Assembly (NCBI RefSeq): GCF_003610255.1
Contig: NZ_RAPS01000001.1
Coordinates: 6,537,001 to 6,601,000 of the forward strand
Length of the DNA stretch: 64,000 nt
Direction of reading: 5' to 3'
Origin: Streptomyces sp. TLI_171
Lineage (GTDB): Bacteria; Actinomycetota; Actinomycetes; Streptomycetales; Streptomycetaceae
The translations under genes were made by a program, and so were the position numbers. The notes under the pieces are model-generated. The model did not search any database. It was not told the DNA's origin and saw only the letters and a list, made by a program, of their open reading frames with translations. Numbering within the stretch: the stretch's first letter is position 1; each line of letters begins with the position of its first letter. Of this stretch, positions 50,556 through 59,633 are shown piece after piece.

Positions 50556-51353
50556 ATGTCTCGCGTCCGTGCTGTCTCCGTCGCGCTCACCGCGGCAGCC
50601 CTGTCCATCACCACGCTCGCCGCCGCCACCGAGGCGAGCGCCGCCGGCGTCAACTACGTCGCGCTCGGCGACTCGTACTCGGCGGGCGTCGGGTCCGGCA
50701 GCTACACCAGCGCCAGCGGGAGCTGCTCGCGCAGCACGAAGGCGTACCCGCAGCTGTGGGCCAACGCCCACGCGCCGTCCTCGTTCTCGTTCGTCGCCTG
50801 CTCGGGCGCCGTCACCGACGACGTGGCCAACAACCAGCTGAGCGCGCTGACCAGTTCGACCACGCTGGTGTCGATCACCATCGGCGGCAACGACGCGGGC
50901 TTCGCCTCGACCATGCAGACCTGCGTGCTGAACAGCGAGAGCTCCTGCCTGAGCGCGGTGAACGCGGCCAAGAGCTTCGCCACCAACACGCTGCCCGGCA
51001 AGCTCACCAGCCTGTACGGCAAGATCAAGGCCAAGTCGCCCAACGCCCATGTGGTGGTGCTGGGTTACCCGCACCTGTACAAGGTCCCGGGCAGCTGCAT
51101 CTTCGGCATCTCGGACACCAAGCGGACCGCGATCAACAGCGCCGCGGACACCCTCGACACGGTGATCTCCAAGGCGGCGGCCTCGGCCGGCTTCACCTAC
51201 AAGGACGTCCGGACGGTGTTCGCGGAGCACGAGATCTGCGGCTCCTCGACCCAGTGGCTGAACAGCACCTCGCTGCCGATCAGCGACAGCTACCACCCGA
51301 ACGCCACCGGCCAGGCCAACGGCTACCTGCCGTCCTTCGCGGCGGCCGCGTGA
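50556..51353 (+). CDS. Secreted SGNH/GDSL esterase-lipase
   Basis: A 265-residue exported hydrolase: signal peptide with cleavage likely after ASA (about residue 31), catalytic Ser in VALGDSYSAG (near residue 40), ITIGGNDAGF (Asn block), and SDSYHPNATG (Asp and His). Six Cys residues in the mature part suggest disulfides, as in Streptomyces GDS lipases. The start is ATG 50556 after TGGAGGATCG; the longer frame upstream lacks a signal sequence. The preceding 240 bp show no gene. Confidence 0.92.
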   Translation: MSRVRAVSVALTAAALSITTLAAATEASAAGVNYVALGDSYSAGVGSGSYTSASGSCSRSTKAYPQLWANAHAPSSFSFVACSGAVTDDVANNQLSALTSSTTLVSITIGGNDAGFASTMQTCVLNSESSCLSAVNAAKSFATNTLPGKLTSLYGKIKAKSPNAHVVVLGYPHLYKVPGSCIFGISDTKRTAINSAADTLDTVISKAAASAGFTYKDVRTVFAEHEICGSSTQWLNSTSLPISDSYHPNATGQANGYLPSFAAAA

Positions 51354-51391
51354 GCGTAGCCCGGCGGTAGCGTCCGTGGGGGACGAACGAG

Positions 51392-51428
51392 CCGGTGGCC
51401 GGGCCCGTGGGAGGGGCCCGGCCACCGG
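51392..51428. terminator. Hairpin terminator between convergent genes
   Basis: CCGGTGGCCGGGCCC (51392-51406) and GGGCCCGGCCACCGG (51414-51428) form a perfect 15-bp stem around a seven-base loop, between the lipase and deacetylase stops. Confidence 0.75.
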
Positions 51429-51450
51429 TGTCGTGGGGGAGCGGCGCGGC

Positions 51451-52596
51451 TCAGCGCAGGTAGTCGCCGAGCGCGGCGGGGGTCAGTCCGGCCGCCCGGG
51501 CCGCGTCCAGCGCGCGCTTGAGGTCGCTCGCCAGGGTGTCGGTGAAGTGCAGGATGATGATGTCACCGGGCTGCAGCGCACCGCCACGGTAGACGGTGGA
51601 GGCACCCCAGCCGAAGTCGGCGGTGGCGGTCACCAGGTACCGCATGCCGCAGTTCGCGGCGGCCTGCTGGGTGTCGGCGTTCCAGGCGAAGTACGGCGGG
51701 CGGAACAGCGTCGGGGTGGTGCCGTAGCGGGCGGTGACGGCGTCCCGGGCGTCGCAGATCTCGGCCTGCTGCTCGGCGGGCGGAAGGGTCGTCAGGTCGC
51801 GGTGCGAGACGCTGTGGTCCTGCACGGCGGAGCCGGGGGCGGCGGTGACCCGGCTGAAGTAGTCCGGCTCGAACCCCTCCGGCATCGGCAGCGGGAACGC
51901 GGTGACCGGGACCTGCTGATCGGCGATCAGCTGCGCCGCCTCGGAGGTGCGGGTCCAGCCGTCGTCGATGGTGATGAAGACGACCTTGTCCTCGGTCGGC
52001 GCGTTCCAGGTGGCGTGCGCGGGGGCGGGCGAGTCGCCGGTGACCTCCACGTCGTCGACCCCGATCGGGCCCTGCCCGTACCAGCCGTGGACGTAGAGCT
52101 GCACCGAGGAGGTGCTCGGGCCGGTGGTGAAGGTGGTGGACAGCTGCTGCCAGCCGGCGCCGGTGGACGGCGTCCAGGCGGGGGCCACGTCGTGGCCGGT
52201 GCCGGTGGCGCCGAGGAAGGCGTACGAGCCGTGCACCCAGGCGCGGTAGGTGTAGGTGGTGCCGGGGCGGACCGCCAGGGTCTGGGTGCACTGGGCGTTG
52301 GAGTCCGGGGCCGCAGGGGTGACCGTCAGGGCGGAGGCGCCGGTGCGGGCGGCGGCGGTGACCGCGCCCTCGCCGGGGGCGCAGTGCCAGCCGGGGATCG
52401 AGCCCCAGTCGGCGAGCGGCAGGGTGGGGATCTCGAAGCCGGGGTTGGTCGCCAGGTTCGGCAGGTTCGGCGCGGTGGCCGGGGCGTCCGCGTGCGCGGC
52501 CGGAGCGCTGACCAGGGCGGCCAGCACGGTGGCGGTGGCGGCCGCGGCGAGCGCGCGGACCGGGCGGCGGGCAAAGCGGCGTGCGGAACTGAGCAC
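51451..52596 (-). CDS. Secreted polysaccharide deacetylase with carbohydrate-binding domain
   Basis: A 381-residue exported protein. Signal peptide at 1-36 (AAHA-DAP). Residues 45-190 are a beta-sandwich module like CBM4/9 (NLATNPGFEIPTLPLADW). The NodB domain follows: ITIDDGW (catalytic and metal Asp), DHSVSHRDL (HxxxH-type metal site) and RPPYFAWN. Members de-N-acetylate chitin or peptidoglycan. The gene is monocistronic, with an upstream gap of 140 bp to the acyl-CoA ligase stop. Confidence 0.92.
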   Translation of the reverse strand: MLSSARRFARRPVRALAAAATATVLAALVSAPAAHADAPATAPNLPNLATNPGFEIPTLPLADWGSIPGWHCAPGEGAVTAAARTGASALTVTPAAPDSNAQCTQTLAVRPGTTYTYRAWVHGSYAFLGATGTGHDVAPAWTPSTGAGWQQLSTTFTTGPSTSSVQLYVHGWYGQGPIGVDDVEVTGDSPAPAHATWNAPTEDKVVFITIDDGWTRTSEAAQLIADQQVPVTAFPLPMPEGFEPDYFSRVTAAPGSAVQDHSVSHRDLTTLPPAEQQAEICDARDAVTARYGTTPTLFRPPYFAWNADTQQAAANCGMRYLVTATADFGWGASTVYRGGALQPGDIIILHFTDTLASDLKRALDAARAAGLTPAALGDYLR

Positions 52597-52736
52597 GGAT
52601 CAACTCCAGTGTGGGGGTGGAGAGAAGGCGTGACTCCCGGAGGGGGCGGGGGTCGGTCGCGGCCCTGCCGCACCAGGCCGGTGCACACAATGGACTGGAC
52701 CAATCCCGGTGGTCAAGCGAAATCGTCGGAGATCAG

Positions 52737-54557
52737 TCAACCGGCGTAGAGCTCCTCGATGTCGGCCGCGTAGCGCTCCGCCACCGCGGCCCGGCGGATC
52801 TTCAGCGAGGGCGTCAGCAGCCCGTCCTCCAGCGAGAACTCCCGCGGCAGCAGCCGGAACGCCCGGATCGACTCGGCCCGCGACACCGTGGTGTTCGCCG
52901 CCGCCACCGCCCGCTGCACCTCGTGGTGCAGCTCCTGGTCGGACAGCGCCTGCCAGACCTCCAGCTGGGCCCGCCCACGGGCCTTGAGCCAGTGCGCCAG
53001 CGCCGTCGGGTCCAGCGTGATCAGCGCCGCCACGTACGGCCGGTTGTCGCCCACCACCAGGCACTGCGCGATCAGCGGATGGGTGCGCACCCGCTCCTCC
53101 AGCACCGCGGGCGCGAGGTTCTTGCCGGAGGAGGTGACGATCAGTTCCTTCTTGCGGCCGGTCAGCGTCAGGTAGCCGTGCTCGTCCATCGATCCGAGGT
53201 CCCCGGTGGCCAGCCAGCCCCGGTACAGCGCCTCGTCCGAGCAGCGCGGGTGGTTCAGGTAGCCGGAGAACACGCCGTCGCCGCGCACCCACACCTCGCC
53301 GTCCTCGGCGATCACCACCGCGGCGCCCGGCAGCGGACGGCCCACCGTGCCGAAGCGGGGCCTGCGCGGCGGGTTCGCGGTGATCGGCGCGGCCGTCTCG
53401 GTCAGCCCGTAGCCCTCGTACACCGTCATCCCGGCGCCGGCGAAGAACAGGCCCAACTCGCGCCCCAGCATGGAGCCGCCGGACATCACCGCGCGCACCC
53501 GGCCGCCCAGCACCGCCCGCACCCGCTGGTACACCAGCCGCTCGTACGCGGCGTGCCGCACCCGCAGCGCCGGGGACGGGCCCGGGCCCTCCCGGTGCGC
53601 CCGGCGCTCCCAGGCGGCCGCCCACTCCACCGCCACCCGCTCGGCCTGGTCGAACACCTCCAGCTTGCCGGCCGACTCGGCGGCCTCCCGGGCCCGGCGG
53701 TGGATCTTCTCGAAGATGTACGGCACCGCGTGCAGGAAGGTCGGCCGGAACGCGGCCAGGGCCGGCAGCAGGCTGTCCGCCGACACCTTCCCGTGGTGCC
53801 CGATCCGGATCCCGCCGCGCACCGCCACCACCTGGGTGATCCGCCCGTACACGTGCGCCAGCGGCAGGAACAGCAGGGTCGCGGCCTGCCCGCCGCCGGT
53901 GTCCCGGAACACCTCCTCCCAGCCCGCCAGCAGCGCATCCGCCACCGACGCGAGGTTGCCGTGGGTCAGCAGGCAGCCCTTCGGGCGGCCGGTGGTGCCG
54001 GAGGTGTAGATGACGGTGGCGAGCGAGTCCGGCGTCACGCCGACCCGCTGACGGTGCACCAGCGCGTCCGGCACGCCCCGGCCGTCCGCCGCCAGCTGCG
54101 CCACGCAGCCCCGGTCGAGCTGCCAGATGCCGGTCAGCTCCGGCAGCGCGTCGCACACCGCGCCGACCGTCATCGCCTGGTCCTCGTCCTCCACCACGCA
54201 GGCCACCGCCGCGGTCTCGGCCAGGATCCAGCGGACCTGCTCGGCGGCGGCCGTCGGGTACACCGGCACCGGGATCGCGCCGATCGACCAGAGTGCGTAG
54301 TCGAACAGCGTCCACTCCCAGCGGGTCGCCGACATCACCGCGACCCGGTCGCCGTAGCGCACCCCGCGGGTCAGCAGACCCTTCGCCAGCGCCAGCACCT
54401 CGTCCCGGAACTGAGCGGCCGTCACCGGATGCCAGGCACCGTCCACCTGTCGGGACAGCTGCACCAGCCGCGGCTCCCGCTCCGCCCGGTCGAACACCGA
54501 GTCGGCCAGGCCGCCGGTCACCCCGGCGCCGAGCGCGGGGCTGCTGAACTCTCGCAC
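52737..54557 (-). CDS. Long-chain acyl-CoA synthetase (AMP-forming)
   Basis: About 606 residues of the ANL superfamily: AMP-binding loop IYTSGTTGRPKGCLLTH, YEGYGLTETAAP, GDLGSMDEHGYLTLTGRKKELIVTSSGKN and the C-terminal catalytic Lys in SLKIRR. It should activate a fatty acid to an acyl-CoA via an acyl-adenylate. I start at GTG 54557 (VREFSSPAL), with GGGGGT upstream; the frame continues to 54764 without a better site. It is divergent from the right-hand conservon. Confidence 0.9.
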   Translation of the reverse strand: MREFSSPALGAGVTGGLADSVFDRAEREPRLVQLSRQVDGAWHPVTAAQFRDEVLALAKGLLTRGVRYGDRVAVMSATRWEWTLFDYALWSIGAIPVPVYPTAAAEQVRWILAETAAVACVVEDEDQAMTVGAVCDALPELTGIWQLDRGCVAQLAADGRGVPDALVHRQRVGVTPDSLATVIYTSGTTGRPKGCLLTHGNLASVADALLAGWEEVFRDTGGGQAATLLFLPLAHVYGRITQVVAVRGGIRIGHHGKVSADSLLPALAAFRPTFLHAVPYIFEKIHRRAREAAESAGKLEVFDQAERVAVEWAAAWERRAHREGPGPSPALRVRHAAYERLVYQRVRAVLGGRVRAVMSGGSMLGRELGLFFAGAGMTVYEGYGLTETAAPITANPPRRPRFGTVGRPLPGAAVVIAEDGEVWVRGDGVFSGYLNHPRCSDEALYRGWLATGDLGSMDEHGYLTLTGRKKELIVTSSGKNLAPAVLEERVRTHPLIAQCLVVGDNRPYVAALITLDPTALAHWLKARGRAQLEVWQALSDQELHHEVQRAVAAANTTVSRAESIRAFRLLPREFSLEDGLLTPSLKIRRAAVAERYAADIEELYAG

Positions 54558-54884
54558 GGTACCCCCGATCCCGCCGATCCCGCGCCGGCGCGCACGGCCG
54601 GAAAGCGGTACCCGCGAAGCTACCCGATCGGCGCGGCGCTGCCCAGAGTCACCGGCCGACGACACCCCGCACCGGAGACAGTGCCGCAGGTCCAGGCCAT
54701 GTCGGGGCGCGGTGGGGAAATTCGAGGACGATCCGGACAACAGCCGATCACGATGCACTTCCACCCTACGAACGGATGGTCAGGAAGTAGTAGGCTCGCG
54801 GCTCTCGTACCCACCCGTGCCCCGCCACGCCCACGCCCGCTCGTGCCCGGTGACCTTCCCGACCGAGGACCACTAAGGACCCAC
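54558..54884. other. Divergent promoter region of acyl-CoA ligase and conservon
   Basis: No gene is supported in this 327-bp stretch. TAGGCT (54791-54796) fits a -10 for the conservon operon, but no convincing -35 is present. AAGGACC lies just before the ATG at 54885. Confidence 0.4.
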
Positions 54885-57560
54885 ATGCGCCTGCGCCGCA
54901 GCTCGATCCGCGCGAGGATCATCGCGCTGCTCCTGGTGCCGATCACGGCGCTCAGCGGGCTGTGGGTGTACTCGACCCTCATCACCACCGGCGACGTGTG
55001 GAGCCAGCTCGACCTCAGCTCCACCTACCAGGCCTTCGGCGACCCGGCCGACCAGTACGTGGCCGACCTGCAGGCCGAACGCGCCACCGCCGTGCTCCGC
55101 CTCGCCAACCCGGCCGACCAGGGCTTCGTCTCCGACTACGCCAAGGCGCAGACCAACACCGACCGCCACCTCCAACTGCTGCGCTACGAGGGCAGCAGCG
55201 GCGACGCCGGCAAGCTCGACGCCGACCAGCGCGCCCGCTACCTCGACATGCTGACCGCCGCCGACGAGCTCACCGCCGTCCGCGCCCGGATCGGCCAGCA
55301 GCGGCAGAGCTGGGACGGCGCGCTCAAGGACTACAGCGACCTGATCACCCCGGTGTTCGCCTTCCGGTCCTCGTTCATCGCCAACCAGACCGGCACCCTG
55401 CCCCGGCAGGGCACCATCCTGATCGAGCTCACCCGGGCCGGCGAGTACCTCTCCCAGGAGACCGCCGCGATGCGCGCGCTGCGGGCCGGTCCGCAGGCCG
55501 TCGCCAACGACCCGCGCAAGCAGCAGGTCGCGCTCGACGCCATGCACGCCCAGCAGGCGCTGTTCCGGGTCTACATCGCCGAACTCGACCCGCAGGACCA
55601 GAGCGACTACAACGACCTGCGCACCGGCCCGACCTGGAGCCAGCTCACCACCGCCGAGACCGGCTTCGACAAGGCCTCCGACCGGGCCGGCGAAGTCCGC
55701 GGCGGCCCCGTCGACGCCTGGGGCGACACCGCCGACCAGGTGCTCAGGGACCTCGACTCGATCAACGGCCGGCTCGCCAACAAGATCGGCGACCAGGCCC
55801 GCGCCTACGCCGTCAACTCCCTGCTGCGCGGCGGCATCGCCGGCCTGATCGGCCTCGCCGCCGTGGTCGTCTCGATCATCATCTCCTACCGCACCGGGCG
55901 CCGGCTGGTCCGCGAACTGGTCGGCCTGCGCAACGCCGCCGGCGACCTGTCCGCCACCCGGCTGCCCTCGGTGATGCTCCGGCTGCGCCGCGGCGAGCCC
56001 GTCGACGTGGTCGCCGAGGTCCCCCAACTGGAGTTCGGCGCCGGGGAGATCGGCCAGGTCGGCCGGGCCTTCAACGAGGTCCAGCGGGTCGCCGTCGAGG
56101 CCGCCGTCGAACAGGCCGAACTGCGCCGCGGCGTCTCCGCGGTCTTCGTCAACCTGGCCCGCCGCTCCCAGGTGCTGCTGCACCGTCAGCTCACCCTGCT
56201 CGACACCATGGAGCGCCGCACCGAGAACCCGCGGGAACTCGAGGACCTGTTCCGCCTCGACCACCTCACCACCCGCATGCGCCGCCACGCCGAGGGCCTG
56301 ATCATCCTCTCCGGCGGCTCGCCCGGCCGCGCCTGGCGCAAGCCGGTCCGGATGGTCGACGTGGTCCGCGCCGCCGTCGGCGAGGTCGAGGACTACGCCC
56401 GGGTCATCGTCCGGCCGTTCCCCGGCACCGGCCTGCTCGGCAGCGCCGTCGCCGACGTCACCCACCTGGTCGCCGAACTGGTCGAGAACGCCACCGTGTT
56501 CTCGCCGCCGCAGACCCAGGTCACCGTGCAGGGCGAGGTGGTCGCGCACGGCTTCTGCCTGGAGATCGACGACCGCGGCCTCGGCCTGAGCGAGCAGCAC
56601 CTCGCCGACATCAACCAGCGCCTCGCCGTGGAGCAGGAGTTCGACCTCGCCGACACCGACCGGCTGGGCCTGTTCGTGGTCTCCCGGCTGGCCCGCCGGC
56701 ACGGCATCCGGGTCCACCTGCGGCCCTCCCCGTACGGCGGCAGCTCCGCCGTGGTGCTGATCCCGCGCGAACTGCTCGCCGAGGCCGTCGAGATGGCGCC
56801 CGAGGGCACGCGCCCCACGGTCGACGACACCCACCGGCGCGCCCCCGGCGCGGTCGAGGCCGGCCGCCAGCACGGCGCCCACGCCGCGCCCGCCGCGCCG
56901 CAGGCCAAGCCGCTCGGCGGGCCCCGGCCGTCCGCCGCCGCACCCTCCACCACCCCCGGCGGGCTGCCCCGCCGCCGGGGCGGCGCCCCGGCCGAGGCCG
57001 CCTCGGGGACCGGCCGCCACCGGCGCGCCGAGGAAGCCGCCGCGGCGGCCACGACGGCGCCCGCTCCCGCCGCGGCGCCGGCCGCGCCCCGGCCGGGGCT
57101 CACCCCGATCGCCCCGCTCGAACCGGTCGGCCCGGCCGGGCCGGTGGCCGGCGGGCTGCTCCCGCGCCGGGTTCGGCAGGCCAACCTGGCGCCCCAACTG
57201 CGCGCCGAGACCGCCGGGGAGAGCACCGAGTCGGCGCGCGAGCGCAGCCCCGAGGAGGCCCGGTCCGCCTTCGCCTCCTTCCAGCGCGGCTTCGCCCGCG
57301 GCCGCGGCGACCGGCTGCAGCCCGCCTCGCTCACCGTGGTGCGCTCCGACCCGGAGGACGGCGAGCCGACGGCGCAGCCCGGACGCCCCGCTCCCGCAGC
57401 GCCGTTCCTGCCCGGCCAGCCGCGCCTGCGGGTCGCGCTGCCGTCCGCGCCGGTGCCGCACGCCCTGCCGCCCGCGCCCGTCCGCTCCGTCCCCCCGGCC
57501 CACCAGCCGCCGATCGCTCCGCCCGCACCGCCCGCACCAGCAGAAGGAACCGAATCATGA
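54885..57560 (+). CDS. cvnA: Conservon sensor kinase CvnA
   Basis: An 891-residue kinase: basic start MRLRRSSIRARI, membrane helix 1 (about 10-30), an extracytoplasmic nitrate/nitrite-sensing (NIT-like) helical domain with YVADLQAERATAVLRLANP, helix 2 (about 310-335), a HAMP-like segment, and an ATPase domain (HLVAELVENATVFSPP, DDRGLGLSEQ, RLGLFVVSRLARRHGI). A disordered Pro/Ala tail of about 240 residues ends at cvnB. The ATG follows AAGGACCCAC. It lacks the usual DHp His motif of classical kinases, as is normal for this family. The first gene of a complete conservon. Confidence 0.93.
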   Translation: MRLRRSSIRARIIALLLVPITALSGLWVYSTLITTGDVWSQLDLSSTYQAFGDPADQYVADLQAERATAVLRLANPADQGFVSDYAKAQTNTDRHLQLLRYEGSSGDAGKLDADQRARYLDMLTAADELTAVRARIGQQRQSWDGALKDYSDLITPVFAFRSSFIANQTGTLPRQGTILIELTRAGEYLSQETAAMRALRAGPQAVANDPRKQQVALDAMHAQQALFRVYIAELDPQDQSDYNDLRTGPTWSQLTTAETGFDKASDRAGEVRGGPVDAWGDTADQVLRDLDSINGRLANKIGDQARAYAVNSLLRGGIAGLIGLAAVVVSIIISYRTGRRLVRELVGLRNAAGDLSATRLPSVMLRLRRGEPVDVVAEVPQLEFGAGEIGQVGRAFNEVQRVAVEAAVEQAELRRGVSAVFVNLARRSQVLLHRQLTLLDTMERRTENPRELEDLFRLDHLTTRMRRHAEGLIILSGGSPGRAWRKPVRMVDVVRAAVGEVEDYARVIVRPFPGTGLLGSAVADVTHLVAELVENATVFSPPQTQVTVQGEVVAHGFCLEIDDRGLGLSEQHLADINQRLAVEQEFDLADTDRLGLFVVSRLARRHGIRVHLRPSPYGGSSAVVLIPRELLAEAVEMAPEGTRPTVDDTHRRAPGAVEAGRQHGAHAAPAAPQAKPLGGPRPSAAAPSTTPGGLPRRRGGAPAEAASGTGRHRRAEEAAAAATTAPAPAAAPAAPRPGLTPIAPLEPVGPAGPVAGGLLPRRVRQANLAPQLRAETAGESTESARERSPEEARSAFASFQRGFARGRGDRLQPASLTVVRSDPEDGEPTAQPGRPAPAAPFLPGQPRLRVALPSAPVPHALPPAPVRSVPPAHQPPIAPPAPPAPAEGTES

Positions 57561-57976
57561 CCGCAACAACACCGCCGTCCGGGGACCTCGACTGGCTCCT
57601 CAACGACCTGGTCGGCCGGGTGGCGACCCTTCGGCATGCGGTGATCCTCTCCAGCGACGGCCTGGCCACCGGCGTCTCCAGCGGCCTCGCCCGGGAGGAC
57701 GCCGAGCACCTCGCCGCGGTCGCGGCGGGCTTCCACAGCCTCGCCAAGGGCGCCGGCCGGCACTTCCAGGTCGGCGGTGTCCGGCAGACCATGGTCGAGC
57801 TGGACGAGGCCTTCCTGTTCATCACCGCGGCCGGCGACGGCAGCTGCCTGGCCGTGCTCAGCGACGCCGAATCCGATGTGGGCCAAATCGCCTACGAGAT
57901 GGCACTGTTGGTGAAGCGCGTCGGCGAGCACCTGGCCGCCGAGCCGAGGACCGAGACCACCCCGCCCGGGAGATGA
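57557..57976 (+). CDS. cvnB: Roadblock/LC7 protein CvnB
   Basis: A 139-residue roadblock protein (DLDWLLNDLVGRVATLRHAVILSSDGLAT, FITAAGDGSCLAVLSDAESD). The ATG overlaps the cvnA stop. Like its counterpart at 27157-27594, it should regulate the GTPase. Confidence 0.93.
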   Translation: MTATTPPSGDLDWLLNDLVGRVATLRHAVILSSDGLATGVSSGLAREDAEHLAAVAAGFHSLAKGAGRHFQVGGVRQTMVELDEAFLFITAAGDGSCLAVLSDAESDVGQIAYEMALLVKRVGEHLAAEPRTETTPPGR

Positions 57977-57983
57977 CCGACCG

Positions 57984-58487
57984 ATGAGCGAGCCCGAGCC
58001 GACCGAGCCGACCGAGGCGCCCGCCCCGGCCGGCCGCACCGGAGCGAGCGCGGACGAAGGGTCGACCGACGAGCCGTCGGTCGACCTGTTCTCGCCCCGC
58101 ACCCCGGTGGACGACCGCTGGTTCGACGACGAAGCCGGACCGGTGGTCCGGCTGTTCTCGATGACCAGAGGCCGTGCCCGCCCGGTCGAGGACGGCCTGT
58201 TCGACCTCATCTCGCTGGTCTCCGCCGCCGGGCCCGCGCCCGGCGGCCTCCGGGCCGACCTGGTGCTCGACCCCGAGCACCACGCCATCCTCGACCTCTG
58301 CCGCGACGAGCCGCTCAGCGTCGCCGAGCTGGGGTCGTACACCGACCTGCCGGTCAGCGTGGTCCGGGTCCTGCTCGGCGACCTCCACGACGCCGAGCTG
58401 ATCAGCGTCACCCGACCCGTCCAGCTCGCCCACCAACCGGACGAGCGCCTGCTGCGAGACGTGATCAATGGCCTCCGTGCACTCTGA
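57984..58487 (+). CDS. cvnC: DUF742 protein CvnC
   Basis: A 167-residue DUF742 protein. The first 50 residues are acidic and proline-rich; the VVRLFSMTRGRAR box begins near residue 54 and the winged-helix-like SVAELGSYTDLPVSVVRVLLGDL follows. Its last 20 bp overlap the GTPase gene, exactly as at the left edge of the window. Confidence 0.92.
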   Translation: MSEPEPTEPTEAPAPAGRTGASADEGSTDEPSVDLFSPRTPVDDRWFDDEAGPVVRLFSMTRGRARPVEDGLFDLISLVSAAGPAPGGLRADLVLDPEHHAILDLCRDEPLSVAELGSYTDLPVSVVRVLLGDLHDAELISVTRPVQLAHQPDERLLRDVINGLRAL

Positions 58488-59076
58488 CGCACCCTCACCC
58501 GCCCTCGCCCGCAAGGCTCCGTGGGCCACCAGCGCGGTCAAGATCCTGATCGCCGGCGGCTTCGGCGCGGGCAAGACCACCCTGGTCGGCGCGGTCAGCG
58601 AAATCCGCCCGCTGCGCACCGAGGAGGCGCTCAGCGAGCGCGGCCGCCCGGTCGACGACACCGCCGGGGTGGAGACCAAGCGCACCACCACCGTCGCGAT
58701 GGACTTCGGCCGGATCGACCTCAGGCCCGGCCTCGCCCTCTACCTGTTCGGCACCCCCGGCCAGGACCGGTTCTGGTTCGTCTGGGACGAACTCGCCCGC
58801 GGCACCCTGGGCGCGGTCGTCCTCGCCGACACCCGCCGGCTCGCGGACTCCTTCCCCTCCGTCGACTACTTCGAGCAGCGCGGCATCCCCTTCGTGGTCG
58901 CCGTCAACTGCTTCGAGGGCACCGAGGTGTACGCCCCCGAGGACGTCCGCGCCGCGCTCGACCTGCCCGCCGGGGTGCCGGTGCTGCTGTGCGACGCGCG
59001 GCGGCGCGAGGACGGCAAGGAGCTGCTGATCCGGCTGGTCGAGCACGCGGCCGAGCGGGCCGGAATCCGGTTGTAG
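58468..59076 (+). CDS. cvnD: Conservon small GTPase CvnD
   Basis: A 202-residue GTPase: P-loop GGFGAGKTTLVG, TTTVAMDFG, LFGTPGQDRFWFVW and an NCFE base-recognition loop. It closes the conservon and is closest to the partial copy at 207-800 in sequence and in the 20-bp overlap with cvnC. No dedicated output gene follows directly; a leader peptide and winged-helix gene begin 190 bp later. Confidence 0.94.
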   Translation: MASVHSDAPSPALARKAPWATSAVKILIAGGFGAGKTTLVGAVSEIRPLRTEEALSERGRPVDDTAGVETKRTTTVAMDFGRIDLRPGLALYLFGTPGQDRFWFVWDELARGTLGAVVLADTRRLADSFPSVDYFEQRGIPFVVAVNCFEGTEVYAPEDVRAALDLPAGVPVLLCDARRREDGKELLIRLVEHAAERAGIRL

Positions 59077-59264
59077 GCGACCCTTTGACGTCATCGCAGG
59101 TCGGAGCGGTGACGTCCGGATGGTGGACGGTTTCTGTCCCGCCCTGCGGACCGATGGGTGCGATGGGTTGCCTGGCGGGCACTCGGCGTGGAACGCTCGT
59201 ACCCGTGCCCGCCGTTCGCTCGTCGCGGGCCGCCGACGACACACCCCGGGGGAGGAGCAACGCC

Positions 59265-59357
59265 ATGACCGCAGACGTCCGGCTCGCCACCCTCCCCGTG
59301 CTGACGGTCCGTCGGTACATCGACCACGGTCTGATCTACAGCGCCTGCTGTCGCTGA
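59265..59357 (+). CDS. Cysteine-rich leader peptide, 30 residues
   Basis: ATG 59265 with GGGGGAGGAG eight bases upstream encodes 30 residues ending LTVRRYIDHGLIYSACCR. The tail has two adjacent Cys codons four bases before the stop and matches the L-T-x-R...D...S-x-C-R pattern of actinobacterial leader peptides upstream of sulfur genes. Ribosomes stalling on Cys codons would signal cysteine shortage. A GC-rich hairpin follows. Downstream lie a second small ORF and the winged-helix gene. Confidence 0.65.
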   Translation: MTADVRLATLPVLTVRRYIDHGLIYSACCR

Positions 59358-59443
59358 CGCGCCGCCGCCCCCGCTGTTCGCCCCGCGGGTGGTGGCGGCT
59401 CCGTGCGCCCCGCCGAACCCGCCGCGCCCTCCGGAGATCCGCC

Positions 59444-59542
59444 GTGCCCGCTCGCACCCTCCTCGAACCCTTCTGGCCCTCGCGCCAGGGCCACCACTTC
59501 GACCAGACCTGTCGGCGTGCGACCCGCGCCTCCCGGCCCTGA
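59444..59542 (+). CDS. Possible small ORF of 32 residues
   Basis: GTG 59444 has GGAG seven bases upstream; the peptide contains PFWPSRQGHHFDQTCRRAT and ends in TGA at 59540-59542. It lies between the cysteine leader and the winged-helix gene, so it may be part of the same leader region. Evidence is weak: no second observation supports translation. Confidence 0.3.
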   Translation: MPARTLLEPFWPSRQGHHFDQTCRRATRASRP

Positions 59543-59633
59543 ACACCGAGCACTGACCGACCGTCAGTCCCGGTGCGCCGGAAGCGCAGACGACGACCAT
59601 CCCCCGCCCGTCACGCGCGAAAGAGTCTTCGAC

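Noticed and set aside
54558..54764. N-terminal extension of the acyl-CoA ligase by up to 69 residues
   Set aside because: The added residues do not resemble the family N-terminus, and the GTG at 54557 starts directly before the conserved region.
59403..59633. N-terminal extension of the winged-helix protein
   Set aside because: The upstream in-frame stretch covers the leader region, has no ribosome site at its start, and reads as low-complexity sequence; ATG 59634 is better.
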